Below are positions 11,485 through 23,921 of a stretch of DNA of 64,000 nt, one piece after another. The stretch spans positions 15,314,001-15,378,000 of the forward strand of contig CM055607.1 in NCBI GenBank assembly GCA_029379385.1. The letters run 5' to 3'. Below the pieces are notes generated by a model that worked only from the letters and a program-made list of their open reading frames with translations, made no database searches and was not told the DNA's origin. Position numbers and translations under genes: made by a program. The stretch comes from Quillaja saponaria. Taxonomy: Eukaryota > Streptophyta > Magnoliopsida > Fabales > Quillajaceae. The number at the start of each line of letters is the position of its first letter. Positions within the stretch are counted from its first letter, which is position 1.

Positions 11485-11673
11485 TATAGAGATTGAGTGT
11501 TTTGATGAATTGTTCAACTTGTATTCCAATTGGTTGTTCTAGAGAATATATATATAGGTTAAGATACATATGAGATAAGAGAGTGAGAGATAACTATATA
11601 CACATTTGAATATTCCTAGAGATAGAATATTTGAGTACATTTAAATATTCCTAGAGATAGAACATTTGAATAC
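11485..11673 (-). repeat. 3' LTR of the outer copia element
   Basis: This aligns over its whole length with 18623-18810. Both share TATAGAGATT at the left, TTTTGATGAATTGTTCAACT, and repeated TTGAATATTCCTAGAGATAG units. The two copies differ at many positions. Confidence 0.8.
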
Positions 11674-11689
11674 GTTTGAAAGGTACTGG

Positions 11690-12486
11690 ATTGAGGCTCT
11701 ATTGGAGACTCCAATCTTGGAGCAAAGAGGAAGGAAGTGTTGACGTCCGAGAGCCTTTGTGAGAATGTCAGCCAACTGGCCCTTGGAGTTGACACGATGA
11801 ACACGAAGAGAGCCTTTGAGAATTTTTGCAATAGAGTTGCCGACAACTTTGTACTCCGCTTCAAAGGTGGAGCGAGACACTGATTTTTAGCAAGATGATT
11901 TCCAAGAGATGGGATTTGGGCCGAGGTTGATGATGTAGCCAGTGGTAGAGTGACCATTGTCACGATCACCATCCCAATCAGAGTCACTAAAAGCATGAAG
12001 GTGAAGGGGTGTACCTTGGCGAAGATAAAGACCATGATGAATAATGGCCTTGAGATATCGAAGGATGCGTTTGAGTACTGTCCAATGAACTTCAGTGGGA
12101 GAGTGCATGAATTGGGATAGCTTGTTGACCGCAAAGTACACATCTAGCCCTGTAAGAGAAATATATTGCATGGCACCAACTAGTTTTTAGTATAGTGTGG
12201 GATCAATATAAGAGGGGCCATTATGGGGGGTGAGAGTTGTGGTGGTGCACATGGGAGTATTTATTGCTTTAGCTCCGGCCACAAAGAAAGTATGTAACAT
12301 GTTAGTAACGTGCTTGTGTTGAAAGAGAAAAATACCATCTACTGTAAGAATAACTTCCACACCTAGAAAGTGATGAAGGGGACCAAGATATTTGAGAGAA
12401 AAACGAAGCCCAAGTTGATAAACAAATGCATCCAAAAAGGAGGAATCATTCCCAGTTAAAATGATGTCATCCACATAGACTAAAAA
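11690..12486 (-). pseudogene. Outer copia pol: C-terminal reverse transcriptase and RNase H
   Basis: It begins with the YVDD box of reverse transcriptase ([18 protein letters not shown] at about 12485-12430) and continues through [12 protein letters not shown]. The downstream part has [23 protein letters not shown] and STTGY (RNase H region) and ends KGQLADILTKAL. Several in-frame stops and frame changes break it, and the middle of RNase H between EAEYK and the LADILTK motif is shortened. It is the downstream half of the gene split at 12487/15420. Confidence 0.85.
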
Positions 12487-12525
12487 GTAGGTGTACAATC
12501 TAAAAAAGAGATACCCAAAGTATTT

Positions 12526-12680
12526 TGATGAATTAGATGATAATTTATCATACCAAGATAATATATTTATATTACGGGATTGCGTGGAGTACAAGTTTAT
12601 GTAGATTACAAGTAAGTCAACTATACATAAATAAGGAAATTTGACTCACTAACTAAGCTGTCTATATTTACACTTTAACA
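12526..12680 (-). repeat. 3' LTR of the innermost copia element
   Basis: On the minus strand it starts TGTTAAAGTG directly after a purine tract (TTGAGAGGAG) and ends near TTCATCA. The length of about 155 bp and the polypurine tract position fit a small copia LTR. No second full copy was found at the other end of the inner element. Confidence 0.5.
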
Positions 12681-15290
12681 CTCCTCTCAAGCTGGAGCAT
12701 AAAGATTATATGTTCCAATCTTGTTGCATAGATATCGCAGTCAGTTTCCTGCCAAAGATTTTGTGAATAAGTCTACTAACTAATCTTCTGATTTTGCATA
12801 TATGGTCTTGATTGTATTATCTATAATCTTCTCACGAACAAAATGACAGTCAACTTCTATATGTTTTGTTCGTTCATGAAAGACTGGATTTAATGCAATA
12901 TGTAATGCAGCTTGATTATCACATACCAACTCCATAGGCTGTGAGTACTGAAATCTAAGTTCGTCTAATAGATTTGCAGCCAAGCTAACTCAGCAGTGGT
13001 ATGAGTCATGGCATTGTATTTAAATTTAGCACTGGATCTTGCAATAATAGTCTGCTTTTTGCTTTTCCATGAAACAAGATTTCCACCCAGAAATATATAG
13101 TATCCTGTAGTAGATCTTCTGTCAAATTGAGAGCCTGCCCAATCAGCATCGCTATAACCTTGAATTAAGTAGAATTACGTTTATGAACTAATGTATGACC
13201 ACGACCATGTCCTCGAACTAGAGTGTTTCCATGATTCTTATATAGTAATCCATTTATGGGTGCAATTTTAAGGTATCTTAGGATACGAATAACAGCATTC
13301 AATGAGATGTTCGAGGCTGAGAAAGAAATTGGCTAACCACACTAGTTGCAAAAGCAATATATGGTCTAGTGACTGTGAGATAATTCAACTTACTAATAAG
13401 ATGTCTGCATTGCACATGATTTGTCAGTAGCTCCCTCTCATCCGGTACAAGTTTAGTGTTAAGATCCATAGGAGTGTCTACAGGTTTGGAATCCAACATA
13501 TCTATATCACTCAAGACATCCAGACAATACTTTCTTTGAGAAAGGCAAATCCCCAATTGTGATCTCACAACCTTAATGCCCAAGAAGTATTTTAACTGTC
13601 CTAAGTCTTTAGTTTGAAACTTAGACTAAATGAATGATTTAAATTGCTAAATCCTATGATTATCATCACCTGTAATCACAATACCATCCACACATACAAT
13701 TAAAAGAATTCTGCTATTATATGTATGTTTATAGAAAACTGAGTGATCAACAGTACACCTCTGAAAGCCAAAACTAAGAACAACTTCGTTGAATCTACTA
13801 AACCAAGCTTTGGGATATTGCTTTAAGCTATATAGAGACTTTTTCAATCTACACACCATACCGGACTCCTCCTGAGCAACAAAACCAGGTGGTTGCTCCA
13901 TAAAGACTTATTCATCAAGGTCATCATGTAAGAAAGCATTTTTTATATCCAATTGATAAAGTGGCCAATCAAAAATAGTAGCTCGAGATATGAATACCCT
14001 GACATAAGTAATTTTAGCTATGAGAGAGAAAGTTTCTGAATAATCCACACCATAGACCTAAGTGTAGCCTTTTGAGACCAATCTAGCCTGTAAGCGATCA
14101 ACAAAACTATCAAGATGAACTTTCACGGTGTATACCCATTTACATGCAATAGTGGATTTGCTAGAAAGTAAAGAGATCAGTTCCCAAGTACCATTAGTAT
14201 GTAAGGTGTTCATTTTATCAACCATGGTCTGCCACCACCCGAGATGAGCAAGCGCATCACTGGTGGACTTTGAAACAGAAATAGAAGATAAAGAGGATAC
14301 AAATGCATAATAGGGTGAAGATAAACGATGATAACTCAAAAAAGTATAAATAGGATGAGGATTACGAGTTGAACGAGTACCTCTTCGTAAAATAGGTGGC
14401 GAAGTAGGATCCGAGGTATGGGAAGGTGTTGGTACAGAAGGTAAGTCATCAGGTACATCAATAGTGTATACTGGAAGATCAGGTAATGGTGTAGATGATG
14501 CATGTTTATTTAGTCCAAGATAAGAGAGCCTCAGAGATAAGAGGTGAGTCAGGAATAGTCGAGGGAAAGAATGAAGATTCCTCAAAAAATGTGACATCAG
14601 TGGAGGTAAAGTAACGATTCTTATCTAGACAGTAACATTTATACCCTTTTTGAAAGCGAGAATAAACCAAGAAGATGCACTTAATTGATTTGGAAGAGAG
14701 TTTATCCTGCCTAGGTGTTAGATCATGAATACAACAAATGCAACCAAAGATACAAAGCAGAAGTGAATATAAGGGATGATTAGGAAAGATGATAAAATGT
14801 GGAATTTTGTTATGCAATGTAGAAGATGGCATGCGATTAATAAGGTAGCATGCAGTAATTACAGCATCACCCCAAAACTAAAGTGGGACATGACCATGAA
14901 TTAATAGAGTGCGAGCTGTTTCAATTAAATGTATGTTTTTGCGCTCAGCAACTCTATTTTGTTAAAGGATGTAAGAACAAGATGATTGATGATACATAAC
15001 TTAAGATGTTATAAAGTGCTGAAATGATGTAGAAAAATATTTACGTACATTATCACTACGCAAAATACGAATAGAAATACCAAATTATGTTTTAATTTTA
15101 GCACAAAATTGTTGGAATATAAAAAATAACTCAGAACGATTTTTCATAAAAAATAATCACGTGCAACGAGAATAGTCATCAATAAAGGTTACAAAATACG
15201 AAAATTTCAAAGATGAACTGACACGATTAGGACCCCAACATTAGTATGAACAAGATGAAAGGGAGACGATTGATGGGTTCCACTCACGAT
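12681..15290 (-). pseudogene. Innermost copia element: integrase, reverse transcriptase, RNase H, 5' truncated
   Basis: In minus-strand order: integrase core pieces (HLVHTNV at the truncated 5' end, then FIDDYSR, RSDN and VAERKN around 15250-14940), the integrase C-terminus (FLVYSRFQKGYKCY), and a linker. The reverse transcriptase follows (MEQPPGFV, LKKSLYSLKQ, then CVDG where active elements have YVDD). RNase H comes last (CDNQAALHIALNPVFHERTKHIEVD). Multiple stops break it and the catalytic box is mutated. Gag, protease and the 5' LTR are missing. Its sequence is clearly different from the outer element, so it is a separate lineage. Confidence 0.82.
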
Positions 15291-15425
15291 TTCGGATCCC
15301 AATGTGTGAACCCCACATTGCGAAGGCTAGAAGGTTTTATAATTTTTATATCTAAATGGGTCTCTCCTCTTGTTACCAATTGATTGGTTTTCAAGAGTGA
15401 GGCTCCAACAGTACGCAATGATGGT

Positions 15426-18400
15426 ACCCTTGGTATATAAAAATAAAGATGCATCCGCCATAGAGTTAATAAAACCGGAGTGAAGAATATAGCATTTAAG
15501 CTCTTGATACCAGGCATGTGGTGCATGTTTGAGTCCATAGATGGCCTTGCGAAGTTTCCAAACTTGGTTAGGCAAGGTGGAGTGGACAAAACCTGGGGGT
15601 TGCACCATATAGACATCATCATAAAGTGTGCTATGCAGCAAGGCATTATTGATGTCAAGTTGGCGAAGAGGCCACAAGCAGAGAATAATACGAATGATGG
15701 TTGGTTTAGTAACATGATTGAAGGTTTCAGCATAGTCAAGGCTAGGCCGTTAGTGGAATCCTTTCGTAACAAGACGAGCCTTGTATTTGGCAATGGTACC
15801 ATCAAGATGTCGTTTGATACGAAAGACCCACTTATATCCAATAATATTTTGGTTGGATTTAAGGTCAAGATCCCATGTCCCATTGCGGAGGAGAGCATTA
15901 AATTCTTCAGATATAGCTATGTGCTAATGGGGATATTTTTTGCTTGAGAGGGACATTTGGGTTCAATAGTGGTGGGCAATGGATGAGTGGTGGTATGATT
16001 GATGTACATGGAGTTGAAATATTTGGGGTTGGGTTGACGAGGGGGAGGTTGACAAAAGGATAAGGTAGATAGAGAAACCGAAACTTAGGGAGAAGGTGTG
16101 GGTGGGAACGAGGGTGAGAAATATATGGTAGACGGGTTGGTAAGAGTTGTGTTGGAGGAGGACTCTAGTTGCGGTGGTGAGGAGGGTGTAATTGGGGTGG
16201 ATATGGTTTATGAAGAAGGATTAGGTGGAACGGGTAGGAGTGACCGAGTAGGTGGTGAGGTGACTACTATGGGAAGAGGGAGAGATGGATTAAGAGTGTG
16301 GATAGGAGGAAGGATTGTAGAAGTTGTAGTTGGGTAGGGATGTGGATCTTCTTGCAGATGAGGTAGAGTGCATGATTGGCATTGCATAAGAAATTCAATT
16401 TCTGCAAAATGAACATGCCATGAGATATAGAGTTTGTGGGTTAAAGCACTTGTATGCTGATTAGGTGGTAGAGTATCCTAAAAAACTGCAAGGAATAGAA
16501 TGAGGTTGTAACTTAGATGTGGTACACGGACGGGGATAGTAGAGACATCCAAAGACTTTTAGACAATTGTAGTTGGGAGTGCGATGAAAAAGCATTTCAA
16601 ATGGAGGTCTGTGGTTGAGAACAATAATTGGAAGTCGGTTAATGAGATAAACAGCTGTTTAAAATTCATAGGGCCAAAATGAGGGTAGAAGGGATGCAGC
16701 TTGGAGCAAAGTTTTGCCTATTTCGACAATGTGACAATGATGGCGTTCAACTGTGCCATTGTGCTCAGGGGTGTGTGGAGGTGTGGAGGAGTGATGAAGT
16801 GAGATATGCCATGAGAATTAAGAAAAGGTGTGAGAGATATATACTCACCACCATTATCAGAATAAATGGAGATAAGGGATAACTGAAAAAGTTTTCAACC
16901 AGTTGTTTGAATTGATAAAAAAAGGCAGTAACATTTGATTTTTTTTTTTTTTTTTTTCATTGGACATAGGAAATGTATTTTGTATAATAATCTACAAAAA
17001 GTAAATAATAACAAAACCCAGTTGGTCCCCAGACATCAGAATAGATTAATTGCAATGGTTGTGAATTTGTTAAAGAATTTGTAGTAAAAGGAAGCTTATG
17101 ACTTTTATTACAATTGCAATAAGAACAATGAAAAGGGTGTTTGGATGAAGAACTGGAGGGTAACTTACTTGACTGGAGAATTATGTGAAGAACTTGTGTA
17201 GATGGGTGACCAAGATGCATGTGCCAATCTTCCAGGTGAGATTTGGAAATAGAGTGAATTTGAAGAGTGGGAGAGCAGGGAATATAATAAACATCGTTTT
17301 TGTTCTCCCCATGAAGAAGTGGAGCCCCGGTGCGTAAGTCCTTGATTAAAAAATAAAGAGAAAAAAATTCAAGTGAGACATTGTTTGAGTGACAAAACTT
17401 AGCAACAGAGATAAGATTTTGATTAATGGAAGGGACACGAAGAACATATTTCTAAAGTAAAGGATGTGTAAGGAGTGCATAATTGTGTATTGCCAATATT
17501 GGATAATTTCAAACATGTACCATCATTGATGTGTATTTCATCAGGGCGTCCATAGTTCGAATAGGATTGAAGATGGCTAATGTTAGAGGTGACATGATGG
17601 GAAGCTCTAATATCAAATAGCCATAAGGGGGATGTGGGGCGGTGGATAGTGGTCATGATGGCAATTGGTGGGGAAAAGGATGGTGGATGTACTAGAGTTG
17701 TGGTTTGCACATCATTTTCACAAAGAAATCGTGCTAGTTTGCGGCATTCATTAGTATTATGGCCTGGACGATCACAAAAGTTATAATAGGATAAGGATCG
17801 AGAAGGGTTGGAGCGGGTGGATTGTTGTTAAGTCTGCCATGGAGTGCGACTATTAGGTTAGGTGTTGGTACGACCAGTTTTAGAATAGGTACCATGACCA
17901 GAAGACATGTTGGGGCGATGTTGGCGGTGAACATAGTTGATTGTGGTTATTGGGACGGGAGAGTTGACATCATCCTTTTTGTCGTCCCTCTTGAGATGGA
18001 GTTCATAGTCACCTAGCTTGTCATAAAGTTCAACAAATGTGATGGATGTATCATGAATACGAATAGCTGCAGCAATTTCTTTGTATTATGAACCAAGACC
18101 AGCAAGTATATAGAGGATCAAATCATCCTCGAATAGGGGGTTATCAATAAGAGCAAGATCATCCGCAATGGATCTCATGTCTTGGAGATAATCAGAAATG
18201 GATCAAGATCCACAAGGATTGTTGAGCAGTGTTCTTTTAGAGACATTATACGTAGAGAGAGTTGTTTGCAAAGAGAGTGACAAGTCATTCCCATGCTTCC
18301 TTAGAGGAGGAAACAATGGAGATATGAGATTGGATAGTATTAATGCAGCTGCCATAGCATTGAGAATGAGCTAATCTTGGCGGTGCCATAGGATGTATTA

Positions 18401-18601
18401 TGGATTAATGATGGTTTTGGATGTGATGGCTGGATCAGAAATAGTTTTTACTGGAGTGAGTTGTGAGCCATCCACAAAATGGAGTAGGTCATGACCATTG
18501 AATGCAGAATATAGTTGAGTCCTCCATACGGTGAAGTTTGTGTGGGTGAGTTTGGTGGGAAGGTGAGATGGGGCATTGAAGGGTATGATAGTAGATGCCA
18601 T
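15426..18601 (-). pseudogene. Outer copia gag-pol: gag to N-terminal reverse transcriptase
   Basis: Gag starts at 18601 (MASTIIPFNAPSHLPTKLTH). A zinc-knuckle remnant lies near 17790-17730, with the first cysteine changed to tyrosine ([14 protein letters not shown]). The protease box near 17620 reads DIRASHH instead of DSGASHH, so the active-site region is damaged. Integrase has its HHCC finger (17220-17100) and core, with the GTVERHH segment near 16740. Reverse transcriptase runs to 15426 (PLRQLDINNALLHS, PPGFVHSTLPNQVWKL, YGLKHAPHAWYQEL). Stops and frameshifts are scattered throughout. Confidence 0.85.
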
Positions 18602-18610
18602 GGATCAAAA

Positions 18611-18622
18611 GCTCTAATACCA
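18611..18622 (-). other. Primer-binding site of the outer copia element
   Basis: The minus strand reads TGGTATTAGAGC, one base from the usual plant copia site TGGTATCAGAGC that pairs with initiator tRNA-Met. It lies directly after the 5' LTR and just before the gag start codon. Confidence 0.8.
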
Positions 18623-18810
18623 TATAGAGATTTAGTGTTTTGATGAATTGTTCAACTTGTATTCTAATAGGTTATTGTACAGAATACATATAGGTGAAGA
18701 TACACGTGAAATAAGAGAGTTAAAGATAACTATATACACATTTGAATATTCCTAGAGATAGAACATTTGAATACATTTGAATATTCGTAGAGATAGAATA
18801 TTTGAATACA
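18623..18810 (-). repeat. 5' LTR of the outer copia element
   Basis: This is the partner of 11485-11673 and is equal in length within a base. It is followed immediately, on the minus strand, by the primer-binding site. Confidence 0.8.
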
Positions 18811-20613
18811 TTTGAATGGTCTTGGAGATAATGTCCTTTAGTGTGAGGAGTCTGTTGCATGGTTGCTGTTATATTAGATGAATAAATTATATTTGAATTT
18901 GTTTATCATTTATTTTGATGTGTGGAGTAATAGGAAATCTTTACGAATTTCTATATTATAGTTATGGAGTGAAGTGTTAACTATTTTGTGAGGAATTTAA
19001 CTTCTTGTTCATTCTCGAAAAAGAAATAAAAAAGTAGGAAATTGTTTAATTTTTCTTTCTATTTTAAGGTACACTATTAGAAAACAAGTGAGATTAATTA
19101 TTAGAAAATGTTGATATGTTATTTGTTTTTTAGAACTAGTGCTGAGCAAGAGGTTTACTAAAACTTATTGAAACAACACTGAAGTCCAAATTTAAGGAAT
19201 ATGACACTCTTATCTTTTTAATGGATGAAAAATTAATAATATTAAAAAATACTAAAAAATCCTAATTTTTTCTTCAAAGTACCAAAATATTTCCTTTTTT
19301 TTCCCATGAGTATACCCACACCATTTGAGTGTGAGCATAATCTCGTTCGGGGTTCGTGGTTGTCATTCTCCACAAATATTTTCTTGCAGACTTGAATCCC
19401 TGACATTGTTTAGACCCCTTCAACTACTGAGCTCAAGCGTGTCTTACCAAAATATCATATTTTAATTTATCATTTTCAAAGAAGTTCTAAATATTTACCT
19501 TTTAGATGTTTACTTAATTTATTCTTATAGCCAATACATTATGTTGAACTTATTTTTTTATTTTTTATTTAATTTTTCTAAGGAAAAAACTAATTTACAC
19601 ATATATAAGTAGGCTTTGCAGCCCTCTTATGTGCATCATTATTATCAATAGCTCTTTTAGTGATAACATTGTGAAAAGTTATAAAGATTCTTGGTAAAAA
19701 GCATAATTTATTAAATATTCTTTTAGTGAAATCTCAAACCAAAAAATAAAAATTATAATACCAATAAATATTAAAATAAAATATTTCTTTCCACTTTCAC
19801 CTTTGTATTTTTTTAAATGTTTTAGATTCAAGATATTAATTAAAATAGTAAATTGTTTTAACAAAATGTTTATATAATTACTAACGAAAGAATAAAAATT
19901 TCCAAATTAATAAGATATTTTTATCCTCTCATTTTATAATAATTTTTTTCTCTTAAAGAGAAAAAAATTGTTATTTGGAATACTAGATTTATATATATCA
20001 CTTGTTTAACTTTTTTTTTTATATATATAAATACTTGAATTTATCTTTTAAGTACATAAACGTTTTATTTATAGTTCATACATAATAAAATAAAATAAAA
20101 AATTCAAGCCTATTTTATTTAATATTAAAATTAAAATTTACTTGTATATGTGTAAAATATTTACTTGATATTTTATTAAATAAAATAATAAAATGAATGA
20201 ATTGAGTTAAAATATATTGCTAGTAGGAATAAGAAAGTAAGAGTAAGTGAAAATATATAAAAAATAAGTATTTATGACACATTTGAAAAGAAAAAAAAAA
20301 TTGGAAAATTTAGTATTTTAAAGATAAAATTGAGGCTTTTTAGTATTTTCCCAACCTTATTCCTTAACACCAAGAGTTATTAGTAAACCTGATGGGATGA
20401 GAGTGTAATTTACTCTATTTCTTATATTTAGAATTTAAAATGTATACAAATTCAGATTACATATTCACAAAATTTTAGTTCATAAACTTCATAACACCCA
20501 TAAAATAAAATAAAAATTCTACAGAAGCTTATCTCTACAAGGCAAAACATAAAATGTTCGTAAAAAAACATTAATTGTGCTGCTAAATTAGTAGCATTCA
20601 TTTTTCGAAATTA

Positions 20614-20648
<35 letters not shown>

Positions 20649-20989
20649 ATAAGCATGATATTTTTGGTCTTGTAACATGAATAAGTTTTTGTAGAATTTT
20701 ATTTTTACTTTTTTATGGTGCTAAGCTCTTTGCAAATCAAAATTTTGTGATGTAATTTCAATTTTGATTCATTTTGAATTCTAAATATAAGAATTAAAAT
20801 TCTAATTTAGAAATTGAGAGTCGAAAAAAAATTAATTTGTATCTTGTGGGGTAAAATCTGTAAAGGAAAAAAGAAAGAAAGAACGAGGTAGGCAAGGCTA
20901 CAGAAGAAAGAAAAAAAATGTTCTAGTTAGGAGAGAGATATAAAAGAAAATGGTTATGTATAAAATATATATATATATATATATTTATA
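18811..20989. other. AT-rich intergenic DNA with a (TA)n microsatellite
   Basis: There is no gene or recognisable domain. A (TA)n run of about 28 bp sits at 20618-20645, with a second short one near 20966-20985. Long A/T-rich low-complexity stretches make small open frames meaningless here. Confidence 0.5.
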
Positions 20990-21009
20990 AGTATTTTTCA
21001 GTGAAAAGA

Positions 21010-21133
21010 TCTCACCGATTTTTTATGTGGAGTGCTTCAAACATAATAATAATAATATAAAAAAAATGTATATCCCTACTTCGAGAATGACTAAGAAATT
21101 GATTTACGTGTTCAAAAAATAGTTAACTCTTTT
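21010..21133. mobile_element. Partial copy of the 49.3-50.0 kb MITE
   Basis: It shares with the right arm of the MITE at 49317-50031 the order CTCACCGATTTTT / GGAGTGCTTCAAAC / AGTTAACTC, with similar spacing. Only one arm is present. Confidence 0.4.
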
Positions 21134-21371
21134 ATTATACATCGAGTGCATAATTTTTCTTCCAATATACAAGAATGTATAAAGAGATATATTATTTTTT
21201 CTGCTATTTTATCTTAAGAAGTGATAGTGGTAATATTAGTTTAGAGAATTTTTTGTGATTGAAAATTATGTGGATGTGATATTGTTTTTATTAAATCCAA
21301 TTTTATTATTATTGGATTGATACTCAATAGTCAATACATTAAAATATGAATGTGAATTTTTTCATGTACAG

Positions 21372-22180
21372 TCTAAAGCTGAGCAATCGGTCGGTTCGGG
21401 TCAATTATACGATTTTCCCTAACTGACCGGACTAAATCGGGTGTCACAAAACTACAACCAATTTCATAACCAAGATTTTCGGGCTTTCAAACTTGTCAAC
21501 CACTTGTAATTTAGTTGGTGTCGGTTGGTTGTACTTGGTTCTTCAACTTCAACAATTCCTTTTCAAATAAAAGATCTATACAGGTAAGAGCATTGCATGC
21601 AACACAGATCCAGTCACTCAAATCCACAGCAACATAGATTCAGTTACTTTAATCCATAACAACTGAAGAGAATGGCATGCAAGAGAAAAATCAACCACTG
21701 TCAAAGTAGAAAATGAACCTGAAAATAGAATTCAAAAGCTCACTTTCTCTAATCAACAAAATTATGTTCAATTTCTTTGTTCAGAGAAAGGAAGAACCGA
21801 TCTACTAAATTGTCAAAGCACACCTTTAATAAAATACAAAAATCTTTAAGGTAGATGCGATGAAGTGATGGAAGATGAAGAGCAAGTATATAAGCATGGA
21901 GAGAGGAAGCGTCAAAGTAGAAATTGACAAGAGGAAGAAAGAAAAGGGGTTGATCTCTCTGTGAAGCAAGAGAAGGAGTTCATCTTACAGTGACTTTCTG
22001 TCTAGCAGCTGGGTAGATGACAAGTTGTATTTTAGGTTTGTTTAGCATATCTTATAACTTTGAATTGGACTAACAGTTTGACAAGATTTTATTTAATATG
22101 GGCTGGGCCTAGAGTTTATATGAGATGAACTTTAAATTAGGCTGAAGTTTGGCATGCTATTACATAAAATTTTTCCGATA
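21372..22180. mobile_element. Degenerate hAT element related to the one at 60.3 kb
   Basis: The left part reads GCTGAGCAATCGGTCGGTTC, matching GTGAGCA...CGGTCGGTTGGG at the start of the 60255-61282 element. The interior shares the GAAGA/AAAGAG-rich part and a GGGCTGGGCCTAGAG block like GGGCCTACACTTC/GGGCTGAA there. The right terminus could not be found. Confidence 0.4.
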
Positions 22181-22308
22181 TATAATAAAGTGATAAATGA
22201 TATCAACGTGAAGAGATGTTTAAAATATTATTTGTAAATGTGGTGTTCATATTATTGTAACAGTTATCATAGGTGGTATAATTAATTAACATTACTTTAC
22301 GTTGAAGG

Positions 22309-22353
22309 TTTTTTTTTTTTTTTTTTTTTTTTTTGGAAAAAAAAAAAAAAAAA
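22309..22353. repeat. Homopolymer inverted pair: T26-GG-A17
   Basis: A run of 26 T is followed by GG and 17 A. It would form a perfect hairpin. It could also be an assembly or polymerase-slippage region. Confidence 0.8.
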
Positions 22354-22380
22354 GGCATTTCAATGGAGTTTCACCTAAAA

Positions 22381-23300
22381 ACAAATAATTGCTAAACTTT
22401 TAAAATCCAATATCTTTTTAAAAGAAAAAGTCAAGTTTTTATATTGATGTCGGAAATCTAAAATCCACAAGTGGTTGATTTTATCAATTGTGTTTTAGTA
22501 TTTGATGTTATAAATATCAATGTAACAATTTGATTCCAATGTGAATCAAAGGAAGAATTATCACAAGAAGTCAAAGAGAAATTTGACGAATCCCTTCACA
22601 AATGGCTTAGACATGGAAGTGATATGAAGGAGTTGTAAAGATGAGTTTTAAAGCTGCTGATGTTGAATGGTAACTTACATGAGAAATCAACTAGAATAAG
22701 TTATAATAATCTAGTTTCAAATGAAAATATACACGTAAATATAACGAGATTATACAGTTTAAAAGATGAAGTTTTAAAATAAACTTCATAGCATCTCAAA
22801 GTAAGCACATGGTAGTATGGAGAATAATTAGAGGGTGGTTTTATTAATCTTTAATGAATCTATGTCTTAAGAAAGAAATACAGATGATATAGTGCAGTTA
22901 TAAATGCACCTATATTGATACAAGAAATGCGGCCGCTTCTGCGAAATTAAAAAATTTATCTTAAAGACTTTTATGAAATCCTAAGAGTGGAAGGCTTAAT
23001 GTGCTTAGGAGGCATGACCATGTAGTGCCAAATGTTGGGTGACCGCATGCCATTAGATGGCGAAGCGCAGGTAGAATCCATGTTCCATGTATGAAGACAT
23101 GTGACATCTGCCTTTTCGACGGCTCTTGTTATAGAATGCTCGGAATTCCTCTTTGGTTCTTATGGTGACCTATATCTTGTGATTTGAGTTGCGGAAAGTG
23201 ATGCAAATCGCCTAACAATAGTTGCTATTGGGTTTTAGGGTGTTTTCAGGTGATTTTCTGATTGTGGGTATTTAACTTTTTGGTGTTTAGGCTTGTAAAT
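22381..23300. other. Non-coding stretch, possibly retroelement-derived
   Basis: This contains no recognisable protein. The 22,925-23,260 part is richer in GC than its surroundings. It would lie just inside the primer site of the LTR fragment that follows, so it may be the leader or gag remnant of that element. Confidence 0.3.
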
Positions 23301-23900
23301 CAGGCATTTTGACTATGATACCACTTGATGTAAGACGTGTATGCTTGATTAAGGATCTAGGGATCTAGAGAGAACCAATTCTATTGCACAAGTACTTTTT
23401 AAAAGAAAACTAACAATATTCTTAATAATCAATTCATCAAAGGTAAATAAAAGTACATAATATGCCTTTATATAGTCAAACCATAAAATCCTACAATTTT
23501 AATATAATTATTATTCAGTTCTACAGCTGAAATGTTAATTATATCGTACTTAAAATAAAGTCTTAATTATTTATTAAATCTTAATAATACAAGAATGCTA
23601 TTAATTTACTCCTATATATTAATATTAGAATATTACTATTTTACTCCTAATTATATATTTAATATAATTATAAGTATATCCCATTACACATTAATTTTTC
23701 AATAAATCGTAATTTATAAAATTTAATATAATTGATACTTGAGAATTAGAGAAATGACACATTATCAAAAAACATATCCAAATATTTTGACATATAATCT
23801 TACCACATTATCTATTAATTCTCTCATATCTTTCAAATTATATTATTTTGTCACATCATCTACTAATTCTCTTACATCTCTCCTAAGTTAATTATGTAAA
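23301..23900 (-). mobile_element. LTR fragment with primer-binding site
   Basis: On the minus strand the stretch ends ...CTTACATCAAG followed by TGGTATCATAGTC, a primer-site-like sequence (23309-23321). Upstream on the same strand lies a TATA box (TATATAAAGGCATATTATG near 23465-23485), as an LTR promoter would have. The far edge towards the LINE is unclear and no second LTR was found. Confidence 0.4.
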
Positions 23901-23921
23901 ATATAAGTTTCTACTTTTTCC

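Larger units (their letters stand above)
12492..15420 (-). mobile_element. Nested LTR-element insertion inside the outer copia reverse transcriptase
   Basis: On the minus strand the insert opens TGTTGGAGCCTCACTC (from 15420) and closes ...GATTGTACA (12492). The flanks are GTACG (15421-15425) and GTAGG (12487-12491), a 5-bp duplication with one mismatch. On either side the outer reverse-transcriptase frame resumes directly. The outer parts of the insert (about 15290-15420 and 12492-12525) look like the two ends of one LTR. A different copia element occupies the centre. Confidence 0.65.
11485..18810 (-). mobile_element. Ty1/copia retrotransposon, decayed, with nested insertions
   Basis: The ends are two related LTRs (11485-11673 and 18623-18810). 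Between them, in minus-strand order, come primer site, gag, protease, integrase, reverse transcriptase and RNase H, which is copia order. Removing the nested insertion (12487-15420) leaves about 4.4 kb, normal for a plant copia element. Every domain carries stops or frameshifts, so it is inactive. No matching 5-bp duplication was found around the outer ends, which fits its age. Confidence 0.88.

Noticed and set aside
15480..15947. A 155-codon plus-strand open frame
   Set aside because: It is antisense to the outer copia reverse transcriptase, whose motifs are clear on the minus strand.
22926..22937. A NotI site (GCGGCCGC) in AT-rich DNA, considered as vector or cloning contamination
   Set aside because: The flanking sequence continues as ordinary plant DNA on both sides with no vector features; one rare site can occur by chance.
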